From: SZUA-309 sp965232595
GTDB lineage: Bacteria; Pseudomonadota; Gammaproteobacteria; Pseudomonadales; Azotimanducaceae
Length of the DNA: 64,000 nucleotides
Reading direction: 5' to 3'
Assembly (NCBI GenBank): GCA_965232595.1
Contig: OZ246983.1
Coordinates: 2,232,001-2,296,000, forward strand
Numbering within the stretch: position 1 is the stretch's first letter; every line of letters begins with the position of its first letter. Of this stretch, positions 15,390 through 23,098 are shown one piece after another. The notes beneath the pieces were generated by a model, which saw nothing but the letters and a program-made list of their open reading frames with translations, was not told where the DNA came from and ran no database searches. The position numbers and the translations under genes were made by a program.

Positions 15390-17048
15390 CTAGAGGCGCC
15401 AGAGCAGCCCGATGGAGAACTGATTTCTGTCGTAGGCGGAGCGGGGATCGGTGGCATCGACGGTGTCGAGCTCGGCGCTGGCCATGATGTGGTAGCGCTG
15501 CCGGATGCGGTAGCTGGCCTCCACGTAGGCAAACATCCGATCCAGAGTTTTCTCCCCTGCGAGCGGGTTGTCGAAGGCGAAGCCGTTCGGGAAGTCGTAG
15601 GTGCGGTAAACGATGCCGGCTTCAGCGCTCAGACGGCGAGTGCGGAAGTCGATGCTGGCAAGACCGCTGTGCCGGTCGTAGTCGTCGTAGCCCTCGAAGT
15701 TGTCCGAGCGCTGGCTGAACTGATACGCCAGCGACAGATCGACCCGTCGACCCAGATCCTGGGAGATCTTGGCGCCGATGTGCTGATAGTCGTACTGCAG
15801 GGTGTCGTTGTTCGCGTAGCGCACGCCGTCCGCAGCCTTTGCCAGCCGCCGGGTGTAATCCCGACGGAAGCGGTCATAGCCGACCTTGAGGCGGGTGCTG
15901 CGCAGCATGTCGAAAGTGACGTGCGCGCCCAGCTGGTACTGCTCGTGGGTCAGGTCCAGGTAGTCCAGCGAGCCGCGGGGCTGCGGCTCATCTTCGAACT
16001 TGTTGTCGTACTTGTTCAGAAACGCTTCCGCCGAGAAGCCGTAGCCGAACTTGCCGCGCTCGCGATGGTAGTAAACGTGCGGGCCGAACTTGGTGCGCTT
16101 GAAGCGATCGGCGATGTTAGTGGTACCGACGAAGATCTCGCTGCCGTCGGTGCGGTCGTAGTAGTTCTCGTCGTAGCGGGTTACCGCGAAGAAGCTGCGG
16201 AAGTACTGATAGCCCTTCTCTTTCGGCACGTGCACGCGGCCGCCGAAGGAGAAGCGGTTGCGGAACGCGTTGGCGTTCTTCTGCTCTTTCTTGGTGTAGA
16301 CCTTGCCGTCGAAGTCGTAGCGCAGCGAGAAGTGGCCGTGCTCGTACGGCGCCCAGCGGAACTCGAGATCCGCATCCAGCGGCACGAAGCTGCCTGACTG
16401 CACCAGCGGGGTCACGGTGGGAGCACCGGTCTGGGACAGATCGACGTAGCTGTCTTTCGGCGCCCGGAAGACGTTGCTGTCGGTACCGTAGCCGGTATCG
16501 AAGGAGAAGCGGACGAAGTCCATCAGGCGCGTTTCCGGATCCTGATCGTAGACGGTGGGGCGCGTTCGCTGCACGGTGGGCAACGCTTCGGATGCCTGCC
16601 GGGACAGCTGCTTCAGGCGAATGGAGGCTTCCGGGTGACGCGCCGCCTGGCGGAACCAGCCCTGGGCATTCCGGTAATCATCCTCTCGGCGGGCGATCAG
16701 GCCCAGGTTGTAGTAGGCCATGGGCGCCAGCCGGTCGTAGGCGGCCGCGGTGGCGAATGCCGCTTCGGCCCGGTCGAACTGGCCGAGCCGGAAGTAAGCG
16801 ACGCCGGCGTTGTAGAAGACTACCGGGTCGTCGTGCCCGGCTTTGTCAGCCGCCATGAAGAGCTTCGCAGCCTCCGCGTAGTCGCCGCCCCGGAAAGCGG
16901 CCTGCGCGTCCCGGTAAAGGTCGGCGCCGGTGGCGGCTAGCGCCACTGAGCCCGTCAGAAGCAGAAAAAGGCAACCCGCGATGCGGGCTGCCTTTGCTGC
17001 TATGAGTCGACCCGGTTGCCTGTCAGCCGACGATTTCGTCGTCGTCAT
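15390..17048 (-). CDS. TPR-containing outer-membrane beta-barrel protein
   Basis: About 552 residues. A signal peptide (GCLFLLLTGSVALAA) is followed by tetratricopeptide-like repeats (DLYRDAQAAFRGGDYAEAAKLF; PVVFYNAGVAYFRLGQFDRAEAAF; MAYYNLGLIARREDDYRNAQGWF). From about residue 210 on, the protein shows many alternating aromatic/polar strands and ends in FSIGLLWRL, a C-terminal aromatic/hydrophobic outer-membrane signature. The ATG at 17048 is the only in-frame start that keeps the signal peptide. It lies 26 bp inside the acidic-protein gene and has a poor Shine-Dalgarno, so re-initiation is likely. It is the last gene of the ECF sigma operon and a probable partner of the acidic protein. Confidence 0.78.
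   Translation of the reverse strand: MTTTKSSADRQPGRLIAAKAARIAGCLFLLLTGSVALAATGADLYRDAQAAFRGGDYAEAAKLFMAADKAGHDDPVVFYNAGVAYFRLGQFDRAEAAFATAAAYDRLAPMAYYNLGLIARREDDYRNAQGWFRQAARHPEASIRLKQLSRQASEALPTVQRTRPTVYDQDPETRLMDFVRFSFDTGYGTDSNVFRAPKDSYVDLSQTGAPTVTPLVQSGSFVPLDADLEFRWAPYEHGHFSLRYDFDGKVYTKKEQKNANAFRNRFSFGGRVHVPKEKGYQYFRSFFAVTRYDENYYDRTDGSEIFVGTTNIADRFKRTKFGPHVYYHRERGKFGYGFSAEAFLNKYDNKFEDEPQPRGSLDYLDLTHEQYQLGAHVTFDMLRSTRLKVGYDRFRRDYTRRLAKAADGVRYANNDTLQYDYQHIGAKISQDLGRRVDLSLAYQFSQRSDNFEGYDDYDRHSGLASIDFRTRRLSAEAGIVYRTYDFPNGFAFDNPLAGEKTLDRMFAYVEASYRIRQRYHIMASAELDTVDATDPRSAYDRNQFSIGLLWRL
16965..16993 (-). terminator. Intrinsic terminator embedded in the next gene's signal-peptide codons
   Basis: Read on the minus strand, AGGCAGCCCGC pairs with GCGGGTTGCCT (11 bp, one G-U) around an ATC loop, followed by TTTTCTGCTT. 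It begins about 30 bp after the stop of the acidic-protein gene. The same bases encode part of the signal peptide of the following barrel gene, so it would act as an attenuator between the two. Confidence 0.6.
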
Positions 17049-17766
17049 CCGGCGTTTCGTCGTCAGCCAGTTCATCCGTGTCCTCGACTTCCTCATCGAT
17101 CTCTTCCTCTTCATCGAGCTCGTCATCGCTGTCGGCGATCTCTTCGTCGTTCGCCTCTTCTTCGGCCATTTCCTCTTCGGCAAGCTCATCGTCCTCGGCG
17201 AGCTCATCCTCGGACATCTCGTTCTCCGCGAGGTCGTCCTCGTAGCCTTCTTCCATGTCGTCCTCTTCCGGACGCTCTTCTTCTTCCTCGGCCAGATCCA
17301 GCTCGTCCATCTCATCGGCGCTGTCGAACTGAGCAATCTCTTCCAGGCGCTCGTTCTCATGCTCGCGAGCCAGGGCCTCTTCGATCTCTTCTTCCGCTTC
17401 CTCGGCTTCACGCTCCCGTTCTTCCCGGGCCCGGTCTTCGAGTTCCTCGCGGTCCTCACCGGCTGCAGCAACTTCTTCCTCGAAGCGCTCCATCCGCTCG
17501 GCGAGCTCATCGCGCTCGACTTCGTCGCGCTCGAGATCGTCGTCTTCCTCGATGGCGACCAGGCGCAGCTCGAAGGCTTCCAGATCCTGCGAGTCGTCGA
17601 AGATCTCCAGGGTGACCTCCAGCTCATCGAGCTCGATGGCGTCGGTCTCATCCGCGAAAGCGGGTTGGGCGAGCGCAACGCTGGCGGCCAGCAGCAGGCT
17701 GCCGGTCAGCGCCTTCTTCGGGAAAGGCAGTGCTTTCGGGAGGGGCAGTTTGGTTCGGATGATCAT
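17023..17766 (-). CDS. Exported, extremely acidic Glu/Asp-rich protein
   Basis: A 247-residue protein with a clear signal peptide (KKALTGSLLLAASVALAQPAFA, then DETDA). The mature part is more than half Asp and Glu: a short ordered-looking start (IELDELEVTLEIFDD), a probable helical charged stretch at about 80-150, then a long acidic run to the end. No cysteine or catalytic motif is seen. Such a polyanion could bind metal ions, act as a periplasmic buffer or chaperone, or dock on the barrel encoded next. It follows the anti-sigma gene by 13 bp with a GGAG ribosome site. Confidence 0.8.
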   Translation of the reverse strand: MIIRTKLPLPKALPFPKKALTGSLLLAASVALAQPAFADETDAIELDELEVTLEIFDDSQDLEAFELRLVAIEEDDDLERDEVERDELAERMERFEEEVAAAGEDREELEDRAREEREREAEEAEEEIEEALAREHENERLEEIAQFDSADEMDELDLAEEEEERPEEDDMEEGYEDDLAENEMSEDELAEDDELAEEEMAEEEANDEEIADSDDELDEEEEIDEEVEDTDELADDETPDDDDEIVG

Positions 17767-17779
17767 GTCAGGTGCTCCG

Positions 17780-18436
17780 CTATTCGTTCACGGTGACCGG
17801 GAGCCGGAAGGTCTTGGCGCCGCTGGGATGCTCGAGCCGGGCAACCAGCACGTCGGATGCAGCCATCCGCCCGATCAGGGGCAGGCGCAGCACGTTGGTG
17901 CCTTCTTCCAGGTCCGTGTTCCAGCTGAGGTCGGTCTGACCGTCGTAACCCATCAGCTCGACGCCGACGGGCAGGCTCAGAGTGAGTCGGGCGTCCTCCA
18001 GCGCGGTCTCCGAAGAGAACGCGAGCTTCACCGGGGTCACCGTGTCGGCGGCCAGGTGGATGCCCTGGAGGTTGGTTTCTGGAGCTGGACTGACGGGTGA
18101 GGTCATCAGCGTGCTGACGAGCAGCGCGGCAACCATTGCGGCAGCCAGTGCCATCAGCGTGCCGCCGAGTCGTCGGGGTGCCGCACGGTCGGCCTCTGCC
18201 GCTTCGCTGGCGGCAGCCTCAGCCACCGCCCGCTCGAGGAAGCCGGCGCTGGGCGCAGACACAGCCATCGACTTGAGCGACTGGCGCAACGCTTCGCGAC
18301 GGGCCAGTTCCTCCGCGCAGTCCGGACAGCTCTGGATGTGCAGAGCGATGGCCGCAGCTTCGGCGTTATCCAGGCCTTCTCCGGGAAGGTTGTCCAGATA
18401 TTCGTCAAGCTTATTTTCGACTTCGCTGCAGTTCAT
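17780..18436 (-). CDS. Zinc-finger anti-sigma factor
   Basis: Membrane-anchored partner of the adjacent ECF sigma factor, 218 residues. The ZAS motif HxxxCxxC is His33-x3-Cys37-x2-Cys40, with another Cys at position 3. One transmembrane helix (about 91-111) separates this cytoplasmic domain from a periplasmic domain of beta-like segments (LTLSLPVGVELMGYDGQTDLSWNT). The ATG at 18436 was chosen because it starts at the conserved MNCSEV; an in-frame start at 18514 would lie in the sigma coding region. The 19-bp gap to the sigma stop supports coexpression. Confidence 0.85.
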   Translation of the reverse strand: MNCSEVENKLDEYLDNLPGEGLDNAEAAAIALHIQSCPDCAEELARREALRQSLKSMAVSAPSAGFLERAVAEAAASEAAEADRAAPRRLGGTLMALAAAMVAALLVSTLMTSPVSPAPETNLQGIHLAADTVTPVKLAFSSETALEDARLTLSLPVGVELMGYDGQTDLSWNTDLEEGTNVLRLPLIGRMAASDVLVARLEHPSGAKTFRLPVTVNE

Positions 18437-18455
18437 CCTGTCTTTCCAGGCTCCA

Positions 18456-19037
18456 TTACCCGTTAACACGTCTGTCGGCGGCAAAGGGTTCCCCTTTTTT
18501 TCCTTTCTGCTCATCCAGATCCCAGAGCAGATCCCGGAGCCGCGCCCGGGCGCGGCTCAGGCGCGACTTCAGGGTGCCGATGGTGGTGCCGGTGATGGCC
18601 TCGATTTCCCTGAGCGAGTAGCCCTCGGCGTCGTGCAGCAGCACCAGTTGCCGGTGCTCTTCGCTGAGCTTCGACAGCGCCTGGGTCAGGCGGCTGGCAT
18701 CGCTGCCTGCTTCGGACAGGCGGGCGGGTCCTGCCGCATCATCGGCCGCTTCCGGCAGCTCCTTGTCACCCACCAGGGTCAGCGGGCGGCGTTTGGCCGC
18801 GCGATGCTCGTCGACGAAGCGGTTGTAGAGCACCCGGCTGAGATACGGGCCGAGGTCCGCGACCGCGCTCAGGCTGTCGGCATCGGCGTAAAGCCGGGTC
18901 AACGTCTCCTGGACCAGATCTTCGGCATCATTCCGGCTGCCTGTCAGGCGCACGGCCAGGCGGTAGAGCCGCTCGAAATGCGGCTCTACGAGCTTCTGAA
19001 AGCGATTGGCTTTGTCCTGGGAGTGGGGTCCGCCCAT
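18456..19037 (-). CDS. ECF RNA polymerase sigma factor
   Basis: A 193-residue extracytoplasmic-function sigma-70. Region 2 includes LVEPHFERLYRLAVRLTGSRNDAEDLVQET, and region 4 has the helix-turn-helix YSLREIEAITGTTIGTLKSRLSRARARL. It is first in a minus-strand operon with an anti-sigma factor, an acidic exported protein and an outer-membrane barrel, so it probably responds to an envelope signal and may autoregulate these genes. I could not find a convincing ECF -35/-10 pair upstream. Confidence 0.93.
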   Translation of the reverse strand: MGGPHSQDKANRFQKLVEPHFERLYRLAVRLTGSRNDAEDLVQETLTRLYADADSLSAVADLGPYLSRVLYNRFVDEHRAAKRRPLTLVGDKELPEAADDAAGPARLSEAGSDASRLTQALSKLSEEHRQLVLLHDAEGYSLREIEAITGTTIGTLKSRLSRARARLRDLLWDLDEQKGKKGEPFAADRRVNG

Positions 19038-19239
19038 GTTCTGCTGGCAGGCCGGTTCGGCCGCGATCGCCTCGGTTGATACGAGCGATCAGTGTTCTGT
19101 GCGCCCGCTCCGGCGACAAATACGTACTGCTCAAATTGCGAAGCTTGAACGGTCGATTTGTGCGCCCGGTCCCGAACGAAGCGTCAACGCGCGGAATAAT
19201 GTGGTGCTACATGGGAAGTGAAGCGCCCCGGAGAGGCAG

Positions 19240-19494
19240 ATGCGACAGGTGCAGGTGCTACAGGACTGGATCCGCGTTGAGAATTACCAGGTGGCGGCCG
19301 GGGAGCTGCGCACCTATGAGTTCCATGTGGTGAAAGATGAGGAGCACGGCCGGGTGACCCTGACGATCAAGTGTCTGGACCATGAGGAGAACACGGTCCG
19401 TCTGGATCCAACCGTTCTCAACTCGGAAGAAGGTGCCTTCCCGGAGATCGCCGAACGACGCATTCAGCGCCTCTTTACGCTCGGATTGATCTAG
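19240..19494 (+). CDS. Hypothetical protein (84 aa)
   Basis: A small soluble protein on the plus strand between the two ECF sigma operons, both on the minus strand. Ribosome site GGAGAGG precedes the ATG. The sequence reads as short strands and one helix (AAGELRTYEFHVVKDE, VTLTIKCLDHEENTVRL, FPEIAERRIQRLFTLGLI). No recognised motif; the last 40 residues resemble a ligand-binding beta-alpha unit only loosely. It is divergent from the first sigma gene, so the 202-bp gap may hold both promoters. Confidence 0.6.
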   Translation: MRQVQVLQDWIRVENYQVAAGELRTYEFHVVKDEEHGRVTLTIKCLDHEENTVRLDPTVLNSEEGAFPEIAERRIQRLFTLGLI

Positions 19495-19530
19495 TCGACC
19501 TTACCCCCCGCTCGGCTTGGGCATCTCAGC

Positions 19531-19884
19531 TCAGGCCGTGGCCTCCTCCAGCAGCAACCAGCCACCGGCAGCTGCGATGAGGACCGCCGCAACGATTACC
19601 GGCAGGCTGAACTGAGGTGCTTCCGCTGAAGCCGCAAAGTCCGTGAAGCTCGGGAACAGCGAGGGGATCAGCTCGATTAACGGCATCACGCTGAGCATGC
19701 CGATTGCCAGGGCGATCAGCCCGAACAGGGCCAGCACCAGGGTACGTTGCCGCTGCTGGCGGGCGATTCTGGCCATCACCTGTTCGATCAGGGCGTCGTT
19801 GGCCGGACCGGCCAGGGCCTGCTCGAAGGCGTCTGCCAGCAGGGTGTCCGTCGGGTCCGGTTGCTCGCTTATCTCTTTGCTCAT
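19531..19884 (-). CDS. Small two-helix membrane protein following an ECF sigma factor
   Basis: A 117-residue protein: a cytoplasmic N-terminal helix-rich segment (DTLLADAFEQALAG...LIEQVMARIARQQRQR), then two transmembrane helices (TLVLALFGLIALAIGMLSVM and LPVIVAAVLIAAAGGWLLL). The ATG at 19884 has GGAGG five bases upstream and is preferred over a TTG four codons earlier. It starts 15 bp after the sigma stop. Position and topology (cytoplasmic helices plus membrane anchor) suggest an anti-sigma or sigma-operon accessory role, although no zinc-binding HxxxCxxC is present. Confidence 0.7.
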   Translation of the reverse strand: MSKEISEQPDPTDTLLADAFEQALAGPANDALIEQVMARIARQQRQRTLVLALFGLIALAIGMLSVMPLIELIPSLFPSFTDFAASAEAPQFSLPVIVAAVLIAAAGGWLLLEEATA

Positions 19885-19899
19885 CTTGTCCTCCGGCAA

Positions 19900-20625
19900 T
19901 CAGCAGGTCAGCGAACCGCCGCTGACAGGGCTTGCGGGAAATTGCTTGCGTGGTCGCCTGCGGCCGAACCACACGGCTCTGGCCCCTTGCCTGGCGTTCT
20001 GCTCGTTGTCGCCTGCGCTCGTTTCCATGCTGGACGACCTGCCTGCAGCGCCAGGTGCGGACGATGCGTCCGTGCCCGGGGTTGATGACTCAACCGTGCC
20101 GCGGATCTTCGCTTTGGCGCGGTGAATTCTCGCCTTTACCGTGCCGGCCGGCATGTCGAGCACCTGGCCGACCTCCGTGTTGGAGAGACCGTAGGCATAT
20201 GACAGGGTCATGATGACCTGATCCTGACGGGGCAACAGTCCCAGCAGCCGATCCAGATCCGCGCTGCCGGTTTCGTCCTGCGCAGGAGCGCTGAGCTCCA
20301 GGTCATCCAGCGGCACCTCTTCCGTCTGCCGCCGGTGCTTGCGCCAGTGCGCCCGGAACACGTTGTAACCGAGGCTTGCCAGCCAGCCGCCGAAGCTGCC
20401 GCTGCCTTTAAAGGTGCCGAGCTTCTGCCAGGCACGGAGAAAGGTCTCCTGGGTGAGATCCTCCGCCAGGGCCCGCTCACCGGTGAGCCGCTGCTGCAGC
20501 ATGAGGATCTTGCGTTCGTAGCGGCGCACCAGCTCACCGTAGGCGGCCGTATCTTTCAGGCGCACCGTGCGGCTGATCAGGGTCTCATCACTTTCCGCCA
20601 TGACAGCGTGCGTACCTGAGTCCAT
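19900..20625 (-). CDS. ECF RNA polymerase sigma factor with long C-terminal tail
   Basis: Second ECF sigma-70 of the window, about 241 residues. Region 2 contains LVRRYERKILMLQQRLTGERALAEDLTQETFLRAWQ, region 4 contains YGLSNTEVGQVLDMPAGTVKARIHRAKAKIRG. A tail of about 65 residues rich in Ser, Gly, Ala and Arg follows region 4; ECF factors usually end soon after it. The ATG at 20625 follows AGGACCAGG; an internal ATG at 20601 is also possible. It sits between a DUF6249 gene and a small membrane-protein gene. Confidence 0.88.
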   Translation of the reverse strand: MDSGTHAVMAESDETLISRTVRLKDTAAYGELVRRYERKILMLQQRLTGERALAEDLTQETFLRAWQKLGTFKGSGSFGGWLASLGYNVFRAHWRKHRRQTEEVPLDDLELSAPAQDETGSADLDRLLGLLPRQDQVIMTLSYAYGLSNTEVGQVLDMPAGTVKARIHRAKAKIRGTVESSTPGTDASSAPGAAGRSSSMETSAGDNEQNARQGARAVWFGRRRPRKQFPASPVSGGSLTC

Positions 20626-20668
20626 TCCTGGTCCTGTATACGGCTGTTCCGGTTGCCTTTCCAGTCCC

Positions 20669-21037
20669 TCAGCTCGCGACCTTGTTGCGGCCGATGAAGT
20701 ACCAGAGGCCGAGGTAGGCGATGCCGACCAGGATCGGGAAGGTGGACAGCGCCATGATCGGCCCCATGGCATCTTCCTGGCCGAGCAGGGCTGCGAAAGC
20801 CATGCCGCCAGCGCCGAGGGCCAGAGAAATCACCCCTTTGCGCAGGTCGGCAAAGGGGCTGGAGATGCTGATCGCCAGGGTTTCGATGAGCTCCGGGCTC
20901 AGCGACTCGCCGCGCTCGATCGCGGCACGCACGGTGTTCTGAACGTCGTGGCGGGTCTTGTACTTCAGGTAGAAAGCCAGTGCGAACACCGCGCCGATGG
21001 TGATGAACAGGACGATGGGGATGAGATCGTCAGTCAT
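20669..21037 (-). CDS. DUF6249-like membrane protein
   Basis: A 122-residue inner-membrane protein: helix 1 (LIPIVLFITIGAVFALAFYL), a charged linker (KYKTRHDVQNTVRAAIERGESLSPELIE), then two more hydrophobic segments (VISLALGAGGMAFAALLG and FPILVGIAYLGLWYFIG). This layout matches the DUF6249 family, often found next to ECF sigma genes. It is 43 bp upstream of the second sigma gene on the same strand and is the likely first gene of that operon. Function unknown. Confidence 0.75.
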   Translation of the reverse strand: MTDDLIPIVLFITIGAVFALAFYLKYKTRHDVQNTVRAAIERGESLSPELIETLAISISSPFADLRKGVISLALGAGGMAFAALLGQEDAMGPIMALSTFPILVGIAYLGLWYFIGRNKVAS

Positions 21038-21188
21038 GAGAAGTCTCCTCGGATTCTGTTGTCGGGCTGCAAAACCAGTTGCGTTGATTAGATAGATGGC
21101 GCCGGGACCGCAAACGGTTGCGTCCGGCGGAAAAAAAATTCAAGGTGCCGGCTGATTTCCCTTCCGCCCAGGAACTGCTGCCAGAGAT

Positions 21189-23054
21189 ATGCATACCTTT
21201 TTCAGTACGCGCCCGTCGGCGCCCGGCCTCCGGTTTTCGCTCGTTTTACTGACCCTGCTGGGGCTGGCTGCCTGCGATGCGCCGCCCCGAGACACGTCGA
21301 GCCAGGCCGGTGAGGCGCCGGATCAGAGCAGCGTGTCGGGGGCGGAGATTCCTGGCGGATCGGCTGCGGAGGGCGCTGCCGCCTGGCCTTACGGCGCCAT
21401 GGTTTCCGTGGCGAATCCCTACGCAGCTCAGGCAGCGGCGGAGGTGATCGCCGCGGGCGGGCATGCGGTGGATGCGGCGATTGCCGCGCACACGGTGCTG
21501 GGACTGGTCGAACCGCAAAGCTCGGGTATCGGCGGTGGCGGCTTCATGCTCGTGTACGAGCGGGCAACCGATGAGCTGGTTGCCTACGACGGCCGGGAAA
21601 CCGCGCCGGCCGGTGCGGTTGCCGGGATGTTTGTCGACGGTGATGAGACCATGGGCTTCCTGCGCGCCTGGCAGAGCGGGGTGGCGGTGGGTGTTCCCGG
21701 CGCCATGGCGCTTTACGAGTACGCGCACGAGCGGCATGGCCGTCTGACCATGCTCGACAACCTGAAAGCAGCCATCGCCCTGGCGGACGATGGGTTTGAG
21801 GTGTCTCCCCGGCTGGCGGGCATGCTGGCACGGATCGCGGGTCCGAGCCGACTGGACGACAACCCGGCCACTGCAGCTTATTTCTACCCGGATGGCGCGC
21901 CGCTCGAGGCAGGCGCCCTGCGCGATAATCCTGACTACGCCAGGACCCTGCGTGCCTTCGCTGCCGAAGGCAGTGAGTCCTTCTATAAAGGCGCGCTTGC
22001 CGAAGAGATGGTCGCCGCCGTGCGGGCGGATCCGGACCCGGGCACCCTCAGCACCGCAGATCTCGCCGGCTACGGGGTCATAGAGCGCGAAGTGGTCTGC
22101 GCCGAGCTGCCGGCCGGTGGGGAGACCATCTGCAGCATGCCGCCGCCGAGCTCCGGGCTCATGCAGATCATGATCATGAGCTTTTACGACGCCTTCGTCG
22201 CCGAGGCGACGGCGGTCGCCGCCGACGCGGCTGCAGCGAACGAGCCGGCCGGCATCGATCTGGCTGCCTACGTAGACGCGCAGCGGCTCGCCTACGCGGA
22301 CCGGGATCACTACGTTGCCGACCCAGCAGCGGTTCAGGTGCCGACCAGCGCCCTCATCGATCCGGCCTATCTGGCCGTGCGGGCGGCGGAGCGGTTCGCG
22401 CCGGATGCGAGCCCCGGGCCCGGCGACCCGGGCGCGGCAGTGGACGGCACGCCGCTGATCGATCTCTGGGGCCGGGACACCACCGATGAGGTGGCGGGCA
22501 CCACGCACTTCTCCATCGTCGACAAGGAAGGCAACGCGGTATCGATGACGGCCACCGTCGAGGCACCGTTCGGCTCGTCGCGCTGGGCCGGCGGTTTCCT
22601 GCTGAACAACCAGATGACGGACTTCGCGCGCACGCCGACCCTGGGCGGCAGGGCGGTGGCGAACCAGGTTGCGCCCGGCAAGCGTCCCCGGTCGTCCATG
22701 TCGCCGGTGATCGTCTTCGACGCAGCTGGCGAGCTGAAGATGGTGGCCGGCTCTCCGGGTGGCAACTCGATTCCGGCCTACGTATCGAAGGTGCTCGTCA
22801 GGGTGCTGCGCGCTGACGAGGACGTGCAGAGTGCGGTCGACGCACCGAACATCATCGCCCGCGGCGACAGCGTCCGGGTCGAGACCGGAGTGCCGGGCGG
22901 CGCGGCGAGCGCCGAGCTGCTGCGCGATCTCGGCTATCCGGTGCAGGAACGGGAAGGTGAAAACTCCGGCCTGCACATCATCCTGCGCACCGAGGCAGGC
23001 CTGGTGGGCGCCGCGGACCCGCGTCGGGAAGGCGAGGTGATCGCGGTACAATAG
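21189..23054 (+). CDS. Gamma-glutamyltransferase, lipoprotein form
   Basis: Ntn-hydrolase proenzyme of 621 residues that cleaves gamma-glutamyl bonds such as in glutathione. The catalytic Thr is in the conserved TTHFSIVDKEGNAVS at the large/small subunit cleavage site; MPPPSSG and FLLNNQMTDF motifs are present. The N-terminus has a lipobox (LTLLGLAAC), so it should be a lipid-anchored periplasmic or outer-membrane enzyme, unlike the soluble periplasmic E. coli form. Inserts around residues 335-355 make it longer than usual. It is 44 bp upstream of a second family member. Confidence 0.92.
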   Translation: MHTFFSTRPSAPGLRFSLVLLTLLGLAACDAPPRDTSSQAGEAPDQSSVSGAEIPGGSAAEGAAAWPYGAMVSVANPYAAQAAAEVIAAGGHAVDAAIAAHTVLGLVEPQSSGIGGGGFMLVYERATDELVAYDGRETAPAGAVAGMFVDGDETMGFLRAWQSGVAVGVPGAMALYEYAHERHGRLTMLDNLKAAIALADDGFEVSPRLAGMLARIAGPSRLDDNPATAAYFYPDGAPLEAGALRDNPDYARTLRAFAAEGSESFYKGALAEEMVAAVRADPDPGTLSTADLAGYGVIEREVVCAELPAGGETICSMPPPSSGLMQIMIMSFYDAFVAEATAVAADAAAANEPAGIDLAAYVDAQRLAYADRDHYVADPAAVQVPTSALIDPAYLAVRAAERFAPDASPGPGDPGAAVDGTPLIDLWGRDTTDEVAGTTHFSIVDKEGNAVSMTATVEAPFGSSRWAGGFLLNNQMTDFARTPTLGGRAVANQVAPGKRPRSSMSPVIVFDAAGELKMVAGSPGGNSIPAYVSKVLVRVLRADEDVQSAVDAPNIIARGDSVRVETGVPGGAASAELLRDLGYPVQEREGENSGLHIILRTEAGLVGAADPRREGEVIAVQ

Positions 23055-23098
23055 GCGGTCCGCTACGCGGGCCCTCACTAACCGACGGACCTCTTTTC

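Noticed and set aside
15390..17678. A single 762-codon frame for the TPR/barrel gene
   Set aside because: Its first ~210 codons lie out of frame inside the acidic-protein gene and give a Met/Arg/Lys/Ser-rich nonsense sequence; the start was placed at 17048.
21246..23078. 610-codon antisense open frame opposite the lipoprotein gamma-glutamyltransferase
   Set aside because: Arg/His/Gly-rich, no motif, no ribosome site; a typical GC-rich shadow of a well-supported gene. The same holds for long antisense frames at 35808-37604, 42655-44136, 10526-11695 and 59761-61095.
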